Assembly (NCBI GenBank): GCA_039881145.1
Contig: JAYKKI010000137.1
Coordinates: 980,501 to 1,044,500 of the forward strand
Source of the DNA: Druceiella hillmani
Taxonomy: Eukaryota; Arthropoda; Insecta; Lepidoptera; Hepialidae
DNA length: 64,000 nt
Direction of reading: 5' to 3'
A program made the translations under genes and the position numbers. Of the stretch, positions 13,301 through 25,900 are shown piece by piece (positions within the stretch are counted from its first letter, which is position 1; every line of letters starts with the position of its first letter). The notes beneath the pieces were generated by a model. The model was given only the letters and a program-made list of their open reading frames with translations. It was not told the DNA's origin and made no database searches.

Positions 13301-16300
13301 TCTTGCGAAATTCACATTACTTTTACGCCCTAAAAAATATACTATGTAATATTTCAATATGGTGATAAATAATATTAGGATTTATAAATAGTTAATTGAA
13401 ACCCTTTTTATTCATAAATATTTGATTTTTTTACATATACATAAGCAAATAAGCTCTTTGCGTAAGTTCTACTCGCAAGTCTTTAAAAGGTTATTTATTT
13501 TTATTGTATAACGATGTAACCAGGACGCTAAGAACGTAAAGCTCTTACAAAATAATTACAGCTATCCCTCGTTAACAAACACAAACCAATATTAATTAAA
13601 AAATGAACGATCTATAAATAAAATAATAAAATACGCCATCTGATTTAGATACCATTTCCGTACAGGAACGTTTCACCTCGCAATAAGGCGAAACAATAAT
13701 CTTCCGTAGTTACATTTTCCAATAATACAAGCAAATTTTATACCACATTCCAAAGAGGGTAGAGATATAAATTTTGAAAAAAACTATTTAATGTAAATAA
13801 TTTTTGTAATTATTACAATTGTACCTCGTTATTACGGTGAAAAATTGCATGGAATGTTATGGAAAAAATTTGTGGAAACCTAATATGATCTTTCCTATTT
13901 AACTTGTTGACTACATTATATCAAATTATGCAAAAATATTTCATTTTAAGACTAGCTAGAGGAGGCAAGAATTTTAATGTGTCAGCTCACGCTCTACACA
14001 AGTGCAGGTAAGTTGACCCTTGCCTTGAAAGTTTTACCCATAATACTGTCATTCTGCGTAAAGATACTATAAAACGCCACCCGGAGATCATTATTATAGA
14101 GGAATACATAATCAAAGGGTTAAGTTGAAAATTGTCATATATACATTATATTATATGTGCTGATATATATATAAGCTAAGTATTGTTAGTACTTGTATAA
14201 CGTGGAAAAGATGTAATAATTTTTAACGGACTAATTCTTTTTTCATTTTTATACTCTTGTTTAGTTAAATTCTTCAATTCATATAAAAAAGTACTAAATT
14301 TAATGCACGGCTACAGTCGCCACATATATTTAAAAATTACAAAAACTACATTTTTATTGTTTTCAATAATTAGTGATATTTTTAACATAAATCAGGCTTT
14401 TTTAAACAAATTTTAAATAGACTTAACAAAAGTGAAAATCCAACTATATGCTTAAGACACATAAAACCCAAAATTATTCTCATAGGGAATATCTTCCCAT
14501 TTTCTACGAGACTCACTTTTATATACTATCACACAGATTGTATTTTACGTCTTCGTGTTAAAATACTTTTCACAAAAATTAATTTTTCGTCGGGTATGTA
14601 CCACACATTTTTATAAAGATGTAAATGTTTTTCGTAAATTATTTTCACATGCGCTTCATAGGTTTTTTTTTTACTATTGCCATATATAGTATTTCTTTAT
14701 GTGATAAAAAATATTGGATGTCGAATCGTTCTATCGAGACTTTTATTATAAATTAATTTATTATGGATATATAATATATATCCATAATAAATTAATTTAT
14801 AATAAAGGTCTTGATAGGATGACATTAGGCCCGTATGAATAAGGTTTGTAAGAAAAGGTGTATGATATGGGTGAAAAATGTTATTTGGGCGCCTTTTATT
14901 ACACAAGGTGCGTACCATTAAAATATGTGAAATATATACTTTCATATGAGAGGATAGTTGGCAATAAAATGTTGCAGGAAAGGTTTCTGTTAATAATTTA
15001 TTCATATAAATTAGAGTAAAAAGTGTATGATCCGTTTTACTCCATTTTACCTCTCGTTAAACATAAACCGTGAAATTACAGTAATAATTTTTAATGAAAA
15101 TGAATATTTATTTTATCTCTAATAACCTTTAAGTCAACGTCTCAGGCCGACGTTATTATCTCCGTATTGTTATCAATAATAATAAATTTTTTTTATTTAT
15201 GAATTTATATCGGTAAACAATTATTTCCTTGCTACAATTGTTTTATTTTGACATTAGTTATCTATACTATTTATGGCACATATTAACTATACAAAGCTGG
15301 ACCGGAACACTAAAATATGTAAAATAAATTAAGTCATATAAATAAATCCCAAATTGATGAATTTTCTTAAAATTATTTTGAAAAGCAATTCAAAGGATTT
15401 TGCCTAATGTACCCATCTAATGTGACAACAACGTGTTATATAATCTATTGTTACTTCGCGAAAATTTAACAGGATTATATTATTAGCTTAATTTTTAAAC
15501 TATCATATTTAATTAACTTTTAAACTATCATAAAAAGCTTTCAAATTCTGTTGGTTAAAGCTTGTTGTTCTTGAAAGGCTCGTAGGTTGATATCTGCAGC
15601 TCTCCGTACAGACGTTCTACGTTTCAATTTTTCATAAGCGTCTTGATATTTTATTATATCATAATGTCCTCTTGTAGACTTCCTTGCTCATTTCCTGGGA
15701 ATTTATAAGTAAAAAAAAGACAGAGAAAATGAGACAAATAAATTTTATTTGTCTTAGAGCAGTAATTAGATAAAGTGTCAAAACCGTACACATCTCCCTC
15801 TTTCGTGAAAAAATCGAAATCGAAAAAAAATTATCACCGCGATAGAACAAAATAATTTACGTACAATGTAATCACTGCTATTTAACTACTAATGTTAACC
15901 TTATAACTTGGAAATGCACTCGTTAGGCTATCTGTTCACATACAACAATAGTTATTAAAAGAATTCAAATAAAAATACTTTCTTTTGATCATTAAAATAT
16001 AATGTATGCCCCTACTAGCGTCAGTGCCGAGCAATGGCTGGGGAAATACTGTGAAACATTTTTGGACAGGCAAGACGTTCCTTTCTCCCCTTGCAACCCC
16101 TTCGACATTCCTTAGAGTTTCACTTATACGATTTCTGTCACAACCTTACTCAGTCTACCCAATATATCGTTTGCAGTTTGCAAACTTGATTAAAGTTTTA
16201 GTTCATTGCAAGTTTCCGGAACACAAATATATTGGTTATAGTTTGGGATGCAGAGATGTATAGCGAGAGAAAAAACCTTAATTGAAAAGGTTTGTTGGCA

Positions 16301-16530
16301 ACTAATAATTCAATAAATGACATGAGAGTAATTTCCTGAAAGTGATAATACTGTGTCAATTCATGAGTTTAGAAGTTAGTTTATTATTTATAATACCGCA
16401 ATTAAAATGGTGATATTATGACATCCAATCATAGGAGTTGTAATAATAAAAACCAACTGGTTCAAAATTAGTAACTTGCAATATTTAATGTTTTTTATAA
16501 TTAATAACTTCCGGAACCCTCTTCTTCAGA
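10321..16530. other. AT-rich DNA without recognisable genes
   Basis: No domain, splice pair or RNA gene could be supported here beyond the palindrome at 14731-14817. The 85-codon frame at 16006-16263 is less AT-biased than its surroundings but matches nothing I know and lacks splice or promoter support. Confidence 0.65.
14731..14817. repeat. Near-perfect palindrome, about 42-nt arms
   Basis: The arm running ctatcgagacttttattata onwards is mirrored by the right arm with two mismatches, both of the G-T type, and almost no loop. It is very AT-rich and could extrude as a cruciform. Small open frames over it are artefacts. Confidence 0.9.
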
Positions 16531-17210
16531 TAAAATTGGCTGGCAAAATAAAATTAATTAGACTATGTAGGCTAGGTCAAAGATGCTCTAAAATGCAAAG
16601 TATTGGACTTTCTTTTTCACTCTTTAATTGGATTAAAATTGTATAACTTGGGGAAGTAAAAAAAAATTATTTTGATTCTGAATGTAACGAAAATATTGAA
16701 TATATTTGGCGTTAATTTTGTAGAAATTCATTACTGACAATTAAATGAAACTATATTACAAAGCCTTCAGGTGGGGTATTAGCAAAGATCTTTGCTAATA
16801 CCCCACCTGAAGATGTAATAAACGAAACCTAGGTCGTGGTAAAGAACTTAAAGAAAGTAGAAATAATACTACATCACGTATTTTCATTTAATTGTCAGTA
16901 ACGAAAATAATAAGTTGCCAGTAATATACGAGTCAGACTATGGAGTCTTTGTCAAAAATGCTGCAAAATGTGAATCTTTTTTATCACTCTTTAATGGTTA
17001 TAAAATTGTATAACTTGGAGAAATAAAAAAATTATTTTGATTCCGAATGTAACGTTAATAATAAGTGGACAATGATAAAGCAATCGGACTTCGTAGTTTA
17101 TCTCTAAGATGCTGTAAAACGCAAGGCATGAGACTTTCTTTACTTTATTTATCTTATTTAATTTGTGTAAAACTAAAAAAATTAGTTGAATTGTGAAGGT
17201 AACGACCTAT
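16530..17210 (+). repeat. Three diverged tandem satellite units split by the fold-back element
   Basis: Related units of roughly 130-170 nt lie at about 16550-16700, 16905-17055 and 17065-17210. Each has a segment like gatgctctaaaatgcaaag, then a ctttcttt/actcttta stretch, ttgtataacttgg and attattttgattctgaatgt-aacg. Units 1 and 2 are close; unit 3 is more decayed. The fold-back element separates units 1 and 2, so it entered after the array formed. Nothing codes. Confidence 0.7.
16731..16901. repeat. Fold-back (inverted-repeat) element, asymmetric copy
   Basis: Outer inverted ends ttactgacaattaaatgaaa and its exact complement at 16882-16901 flank an inner near-contiguous palindrome (ttcaggtggggtattagcaa against its complement near 16796-16813). 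The right arm also carries cctaggtcgtggtaaag, which the left arm lacks; about 85 nt of left arm appears deleted. It is related to the element at 52716-52938. No coding capacity. Confidence 0.85.
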
Positions 17211-20200
17211 AATGCTAGATGTGAATTATCTGAAATTATATTTTAATATAGATTATTAAAACGGTATGACTCAGCTTCTAAGATTTCTAAAGATAAAACT
17301 ATGAGAACGAAGCTATCAAATACCCTTATACACATCAGTGTTCTTTATTTTCCTGTATCTTGCGATAAACTGGACTTCACGCTAGCACATTACAACAAAT
17401 ATTACAAAGTACCGAAATGAATAAATTTGAAATTAATTAGACTTTTGGTATTCACATTCTTTTTATTATTATAGGTTGAAACACTTACTAATTATATCAT
17501 ATCCGTATAAAGTAATCTAATCACGATGTAATTAGACTCTCGTTAAATATATTTTCCGTGCGTAATTACATTTTTGTGATTCCGATGAATATTTTCGGTA
17601 TATAGGTATACATGTTTTAAGAATACATTTCATTATACAATTACGTAAATTCACATTCTACGGTACTCTATGTTAGTCACCATGCTTGTGTCTTAATTTA
17701 TTGCTGTATGTCATATAAGCTTTAAATTTTTTTTCGATTCGATTTAAGCCACTGAAAAGCGATTTTCAAGTACTTTTAAAATCATAATTTTTATTAAATA
17801 TTTTTATGTATCTTATTGCTTATATTATGATAAATAGAACTTAAGTATTTTTGCTATTTTGTGTTTATGTTGCAATTTGATAAGATAATGCTAAATACAT
17901 GTATAAATAATTATTGAGAGTTTTTTAAAAATTATCCAGTTAGTCGCTCTATATACCAATACTTATTTGTGGTCTCTTTATATTTCGATATTTATATTAA
18001 TTTTATTGTGTAACTTTCTTTATTGAGAAAACTATTGGTTTAAAGATTATAGAAAGTTTTTGAGACTAAATATTGGAATTTCTCATTTTGTTTTTTGGAA
18101 ATATCACTTTTGCACGATAAAATCAAATAATCACACATTTTTTTTAATTCTTTTACAGAAATATGAGAAATTAATATTGTAGGGCCAAAAATAGGGACTC
18201 ATTTTTAAAGATAAATCGTTACTTTAAAAGATAAAAAAATTATTGCGTAATATGTAAAGCAAAATAAAATTTTAGAAGAAAAGTTATTCCGCATAAAAGA
18301 AGAATAAAATAATTTCATTAGCTAATCGTAATCGATATGTAACCCTTGTATGTAATACATTTATCATGAATTTTTAAATGTATTAGTTTTCCGGTGAATG
18401 TATCTTTGAATTATATTAATTAATTTTATTTTTTGTGTTTTTAATATAATACAAAATATATCCCGTGGTTTTTCCTCTATAGAAACAATCTCTTTTCGTT
18501 TACTGTAACCAAGGAATACTAATTAATTTCAAGGAGAATACAAAAGATTGCCCAATTTTTATTTCGAAAACATTTTTTTAAATACAATTATTGTAGAAAA
18601 TAAGAGCAATATAACGAAAAATAACAAAAAATCTAAATTTATTCCATAGAGAGACAAGAGAAAAAAGATAAGACAAAAGTAAAAATGAGATGCGAAAGGA
18701 AGAAGTCCAGTAGGGTACGATATTTAAGACAAATTTTGCAAGTTCAAATGGATGGGAATTTCTGATACTAAGATCTAATGAATTCTATTATTTTGGCTGC
18801 GTGAACAATGAAGAAATATATTCTTTGAAATAAATTTATGTGGGAAACATAAAATAATTTTATAATATAAAGGGAAAAACAATGTTTAGGAATGAAGAAA
18901 TTGCGGAGGTTTTCTGAATATAAACCGAAGCCAAATAAACCAAGGCAGATAAGTACGTAAATCTAAAACCAAGGTAAGTAGTTCTGCATGGATTGTTTAA
19001 AACATAACAAAATAATTATTTCAGAATTTTAGTTAAAAATTATAATTGCTAACGTTAAGAAAAAAAATATGTTTTAATGTTCTAAATTTAATTCAATCTC
19101 TATTTTTGTTATCCTATAACATTTTAACACCATGAAATAAAAAATTTGCTAAATCCATTCAGAAGATCTAGAAAAGCTACACAAAAAGTGAAATTTGGTT
19201 TACTACAAAACAGGCAATAGAATTCTGAACATTATTCTGTTAAGGCGTTTGATATTTACGATCATAGAAATTGTCCAATTTATGGCGACATTTTATTTCT
19301 AGTAAGTTTTTACGTTAGTTGTTTACCGGTAGAGTAGAATTTTTTGGTTGTAGTTTCATACTTCGAATTTATATATTTACTGATTATTTTTTAAGAAGGC
19401 AACGAAACTGTGACGGTTTTCTTTACGCATAGGTAATCGGTTATTTTGTTTCATTTAAGCTTAACGTACAGCATGGTTGTTACTGAATATATTAATTTAA
19501 TGTTCCAATTTGTAAAGATTCATGACGAAAAATGTAAATATATTTGGGTATATTGTCGCCTTGGTATACTTTCATTTGAAATAGATACATAGAACATATA
19601 TGAAATAATATCAGCAAATAAATAAAGTACTGGCATTTTAATTCAATATTGTACAATTATGATTTCATGGCGTTTGGGAAACATAGTTTTATTTTAAGTG
19701 GCAAATAATTCTGTATTTACTTGTTCTTTGTAATTTACTGCTGAAGTCCATACGAGACATCAAAACAAAAAATTAATAATTTATAATTTTATTGTAAAAT
19801 CATAAATCGTACTTTATATTAACGCACGTGTGCGCGCAATGCACACAAGTGAATGCGTTAATTCTATGTTTTTGGTTCAGTTTCAGTATTTTAATGATAT
19901 ATTTTCGGAGCGTATATAAATACGGTAATGAATCAAAAGTGATAAGAAATGAAATAATATTTTTTGAATTCGCATGTGATATACATATGTGCATTTTAAA
20001 GATGGGTTTATGCATTTTACATTTTTGTGCTTGAATTTAGACTCCTTTACACGCTGTTTATACACGGAATTTAGATATCTTTTTCTTTTTCACGATATGA
20101 ACATAAGATTAAAAAATATTATTGATTTTAATTAATAAGACTATTTACTTAGTCAACTCTTAACTTTAGGGTTGGTGTTAAAGTAGGTACAAAATAATTA

Positions 20201-20677
20201 TTTTTAAAAAGTTAAAGAACGTATTTCAATGAAAATATTTTCTAAATGTATTGTTGTCTTTAATCAAAAGAAATTGTTTTGTATTTTTAATGAAATAAAA
20301 CAAGTTTGTTCTAAGTAAATTAATCTCGCGAGCCTGCAGGTTACTTTCACTAACATTCGTACTCGCACCATGCCGATAGAATAATGTATAACTCTGGAAG
20401 TATTGAATTCATTGCAATGTTTTTTATATAAACAGAGAAGAAATATACTTACAAAGTAGTCGAAAATTTAAGCCCATTTATAGATGACATTTTTAATGAT
20501 GATGAAGATAACAATATCTCAGTTTTACGTTTCAGAAAAAAAATGGTTTTTTAACAGTTGAAAGCTATCAAGCAAATAGGTTTTTCAATCTCGCTCGGTT
20601 TCCCCGTTAGGATATCTCAATTTATGAAAAAAAAATAAGTAATCAGTTTACATATACATACATACATGTACATACAC

Positions 20678-20723
<46 letters not shown>

Positions 20724-21080
20724 GGACACCTTAAAAATTATAAATGAACATATTAAAAATTTATACTTGTTCCACAAATGAGTTTAGGATATATTTGTTT
20801 TAACCTATAGGTTCGTTCCCTTTTCATTTCTTCTTTGCGGATTATTGTAAGCTAAAAATATTAACTTTTTATGTATATAAAATTTATTTTTCCTGTAATT
20901 CAATCGTTATATAGTTATGTAAATATCATCGTAAAATAAGCTTCTATAGGATAATATTCTATTGGAAATCATTAAATTTGTAGCTTTCAAAAGGTCTTTA
21001 CCTTAATGTTTCAAGCTTAAAACTTTAGACGTAATATTATTTAATTAATCATTCATACGAAATGTTTCATTTGTTTCCAG
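17211..21080. other. AT-rich DNA immediately upstream of the first coding exon
   Basis: Either the proximal promoter region or the end of a long first intron. Overlapping open frames on both strands at 19800-20065 are mutual shadows. Only the microsatellite at 20681 stands out. No confident TATA/initiator arrangement was picked, since TATA-like strings are everywhere. Confidence 0.6.
20681..20718. repeat. (TA)n microsatellite
   Basis: Run of about 19 TA units preceded by imperfect ATAC/GTAC repeats. Confidence 0.97.
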
Positions 21081-21175
21081 GCATGCTGAATCGGTGATAA
21101 TGGAGGACCTGGAACGCGAAGCTCGGGACCGGGAGCTTTGTGAAATCGCCATCAATGCCTCTACGCCGCCACCAG
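21081..21175 (+). CDS. Receptor coding exon 1: N-terminus with first ectodomain cysteine
   Basis: Follows a good acceptor (ttgtttccag) and ends at a gttag donor in phase 1. The first ATG is at 21100-21102; from there the exon encodes MEDLEREARDRELCEIAINA and on to STPPP, giving Cys14 and an N-x-S glycosylation site at Asn19. The frame is also open from 21082 to the ATG (residues HAESVI), so an upstream exon could add sequence. The stretch after the ATG is acidic and basic rather than hydrophobic, so no signal peptide is visible. That fits some insect DH31 receptors or a missing upstream exon. The other short frames here have no coding character. Confidence 0.85.
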
Positions 21176-22889
21176 GTTAGAAATTTACCTTGGTAGTTCA
21201 AAACTTTTGAATCATGACGAGAATGGCTGTGTAAATATTATTTTATTTATTGTAGTATATATTCATATTCGTTGCGCTTTTAACTACTGTAAATGTCCAT
21301 GCTGTGAACAAATATAAATAAATATTGTAAGGTATCCTAATGGATTTGGTATCGACATGAAACATAATTATACAGCCCTAAAGAAAATCTTTATAACTTT
21401 TGTATCTTCATTAACTTGACTTTTAACGTTCTTTATAGTATTATTATTCTTAAACGAATATTTATGATATTATTCTAGGCTGGAATATTTTCCGTGTTGC
21501 CAGTATTGTTGTGTTCGATATCTAAAGGAAAACTTAACCGTACCTGCTATTTCCCTAGTTAATCGTTCGAGTATATAAATAATGCTACATTATTTTACCA
21601 TTCGAATTTTCGTCAAACAAAAAATCATTTCCGAAACCATTTGTACCTTTATGAATTAAAATATTTTGCGATATTATGGGCCTTTTTATGTGGTTTCCGA
21701 TTTTATATTAGGTTTTCAGAATTTGAGTAACATTTTCCCTTAACTTATGGTTTTAAAATTTTTTAAATTGTAATTTTTTAAGTTTTTATTTTATTTTTTT
21801 TATGCGCAAATCATCTTAGAGTGGATCACCGCCAATATTAATGGCTGGTAGCCAGCTCTACTAGTTATAGTCTCCTATGACTTTCCCAAGGTAAAATGGC
21901 TCAATGGCTTTCGCGATTCCTGTCTGGTTTTTTACTACACAGCCAAGATTTGTTTATTCAATTAGCAGGCCTTCCTTGGCGATATTATCTATTATTATTG
22001 AAACATTCAATTCTGGCATGATTTACCACATGCTTTAGATATAACATGCTTTAGATATATTGAAAAATTTGCAAGAGTTAGCGTTTATTTTAAAATTGTT
22101 GGATTTCATGTGGGGAAACGATTTTAAATACTAGAAACATTTAAATAATTTGGGGATTTCTGTTCAAGAGACATTTTGTGACATATATTATTCTGTTTTT
22201 ATGACAGAAATGTATTGAGATAGTCTGTATTTTTTTCTAAGTGTTTTGTATAAAACCCAAAATTCTGCAAATAAAAATAAAATTAATAACTCTATTTGAC
22301 AAATTCTACTATGATTTTTACTAACAAAAACATATTTTACATGATTACAAAAATTAATTACACTAGACTGAAAATGGTTTTTGAACTAATGTATGCTTTT
22401 AAGGAAAGCTTAATTGATGAGTTATGCTATATTAAATTAAAGTATAAATATTTTTGATACAAACATCAGCAGAGGATATCAAAACATTTTGATTCTTGAA
22501 TTTCATCACTCGCAGAACTCTAAAAGGTCGACCTGTTCACATATTATTTAGCAACCTTTACTAACTTATCTTAACGATAATTTTTTTAGAATAGTGGTTT
22601 CATTCACGAATAGTTAGATTAAGTTAAGAGTTGTGTAACGATTAGTAAGCTAAGTTTATGAAAGCACAAAAGAGCATTTTTGAGTACATAAATGTTTAAA
22701 TTCTCTATTAAATTACTAATAATTAAAGGTGATTTATCCGGGGCTACGCAATCAGCTTTTAAATGTTTTGGTTCTTTTTCCAAAAATGTTGGTCTACCAG
22801 AAAAGTTCCAAAGTGATCTATAAAAGCAATACGCTTTTACATTATTGGTTAATTGCTCATTGGTGTTTACGAAATAGAGATAGGAGCAG

Positions 22890-22949
<60 letters not shown>

Positions 22950-25900
22950 CAAAACATGTGTTACTTAGAAAAATTTATCACCAGGAATTTTGGGAGTGCT
23001 TAAACTGGTGTAATTTTATAAAAAAAATATTTCACTCAAATGGAAAAAAAAGTGGCATTAGATAAGATCATAGTATAGAATCGAAAACTTTAGCAAACAA
23101 TATTATCGTACTCATTGCGGAAATGTTTTATACAAAAATTAAAAATATAAATAAATAACATTAATCGCAGTCATGTATTACTTATATATTTACAGCGGCA
23201 CGTGAACAAATGAAAACAATGCAGGCACAATTTAGATAGTTGGACTTAAGCAATATCATAATGAATAAGATATGTTGTTGCATACCCATTCGCTCAAAAA
23301 AATTACAAATGTTTTTAAATTACAAATATAGTACATAGTACAGTATAGTATATAGTACATCACATAATGAATAAATAAATTTGCCAAAGGCGAAAATATT
23401 AGTCTCCAATATAAACGTGGACTTCGTATAATCAGTATACCACCAGCGCCGGAAAGAGGGAATTTTATTGGAATTTCTGTCAATAAATAACATTTCCGTG
23501 TTACAAAATCAAAAAAAAAAAAAAATACGCAAGCATCGAGGTTCGAACGCGGATTTTTATCGCGTTCCATAGTTAATGCAATGCTTTACCCTACGCCAGT
23601 GATTCACTAGGATAATTGACGAAATAAAAACATACTTATCAACTTGGCCGCTCGGTTCACCCATTTTACGTCCAGCGCCGAATATAACTGAAGATTGTCA
23701 AAACCTTTCGGTGATATTCGGTCTACCGCCGAGTATATCCGAAGCCCGTCACGTGTGGCGGAACGTGTAATCTTTTCCCCTGAAACGATTGTGGGCAAGG
23801 TTAACGAAAAGAACTTTGTAATTGAAAAATGTAATTTTTAACTAAAAATTCAATAGTATTTAATTAAGCCTTAAGGTGTTTTGTTTAATACTCCACCACA
23901 GTAACTGAAGCTAAAAATGTTTCAAAATATTCGATGATCATTTAAATTTACTGAGTAATGGGTATACATCATGAATAACTATATTATAATTTATAAATAT
24001 TATAAAAAAAATACTCTTTACATTAAATAATTATATAGTTAAAATAACACTATTTGATTGTCGCTAGTTACCTCAGGGGAGTGAACTGTGTCACTAATTA
24101 CTTTCTTATTTTAGATGACTAAAGATAATGGTTTTGTATAATTGTTACATAATTTAGTCCGTCTTATGTATTAGAATTATTGACAAAATGTTTTATAAAA
24201 ATATTGAAAGCATAAATAATACCTTTATAATGTGAGTAATCAGTCTCAAGTTGATAGGGTTGACAAGCAACTACAACAAAAAGATATATTTATGTAGAAG
24301 ACTTATGAATTGCATTGATATATAACTATAATTGTATTGGCAAGCTATAATTTTTATCCACCGCTTTGATAGTATTGGTATAAAAGTCTAAACGGATGGA
24401 AGGAATACGAATATTTTTTTAGCAAAAAATATCCGACGCAAGAGTATTTGTTTTGAAGCGATCGTAAGTCGATATTCCTGGAATTTATTTTGTTGGGATT
24501 GCAAATAGGTTAGATGAGAGTTGTAGTTGCTGAAAAATATTACTATAAATTTGTTTTTAACAAAATTTATCTTTTCAGGAATTTACTGCGCCGGCACATT
24601 CGACACGTGGACATGCTGGCCGCACACGCCGGCCGGCGTCACGGCCTTCGCTTCCTGCCCAGCTTTCGTGCCTGGATTTTCGCCTAATCGTATGTCACCT
24701 CTAAATTAAATTCATTATATTTCTCTATTTTAAAATATAGTACAGACACCTCCTGTTAGTGGAGAAAGAAATGTTACTGTTGTTTATTTACTTTGGTTAA
24801 ATGAATGTTATCGGACGTCATTTAAGTGTTTTGAACCGTTTCCTTATTTCATCTCGATACACACTTATGCAATACGCTACTAAGTAAATCGTTACGAAAT
24901 AATGCATAATATAATTTCCTGGTTAGAAATTTGGACTTTTTTTTTCCAAAACAAACAATGATTTCTAAGCAAGTAAAGAGATACTCAAAGAGGAAACACA
25001 ATTTTAGTAATTATACAAATTAATTTATGTAATATTAATGAAATTACTGTTGTTAAATTGCAAAGTTTGTTTCATTTGGGATTCTCAAGTCTTTTATTTT
25101 GGTATTGTCTTTTTAAAGATATGTATAAACTGGTTTTGGTTGTGTCTTTAACAGGCATCAGAATGACAGAGAGACCTGTGAGAGATTTAAATTGGTCAGC
25201 TCAGCAATTAGCAGAAGGTCTGCCGGATTATTTTGGCTCTATTTTACTCACTACAGAACATTTTTGAGCTTATTTGGATTTCTTCGGACTATGTGATAAT
25301 AATAACTATATTTTTGGGAAAAAATTGTATATAGTTGCATTTTATACCAAGTTTCTTTATATAGATTTGTAAAATCATTTCTGAGATTTTTTTTTACGAC
25401 ACTTGTCTATTGGGTTTTACTACTCTAATTATAACAAATGAAAATAAAACCAAGGCTTTATTTTCATTTGTTATTTAGCTAAAATTATCACATTCAAGTC
25501 GCTAGGTTATTGGCATTTGATGAAGTCTTTTTTGTTTCTCGCATTATCCACAGTTTCAAAAGTTGCTACTTTATGTTAATTTTGTAATTAATAAATTCCA
25601 ATATTAATAGTTAATAAAGAATTGAATTATATATTACAAATTATTGTCAAAAAAGCGATACATTGTCGTTTGTACCATATTTTAAAAAAATTATTAAATA
25701 TTGAATTGAAAATATTTTTAGTTGCAGAATATATCATAATAAGATAAACGCATGATTAATTAGATGATTGAGTTAAATTATGTCTTTTCTGTTGCAATTT
25801 TGTAGAGATTATTTTAAACATCGAATAAAATTTACCCATGAATATAAAAAGTAAATAAGTTCTGGCGCACAACCAAAGGGTTAAAAAGATAATAACTAAG

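Noticed and set aside
16006..16263. 85-residue open frame with less biased composition
   Set aside because: No known motif, no splice or promoter support; it could be an old repeat but I cannot name it.
22619..22968. Open frames of 112 and 79 residues on both strands
   Set aside because: Both are carried by the (AT)n repeat, giving Ile-Tyr runs; the rest shows no domain.
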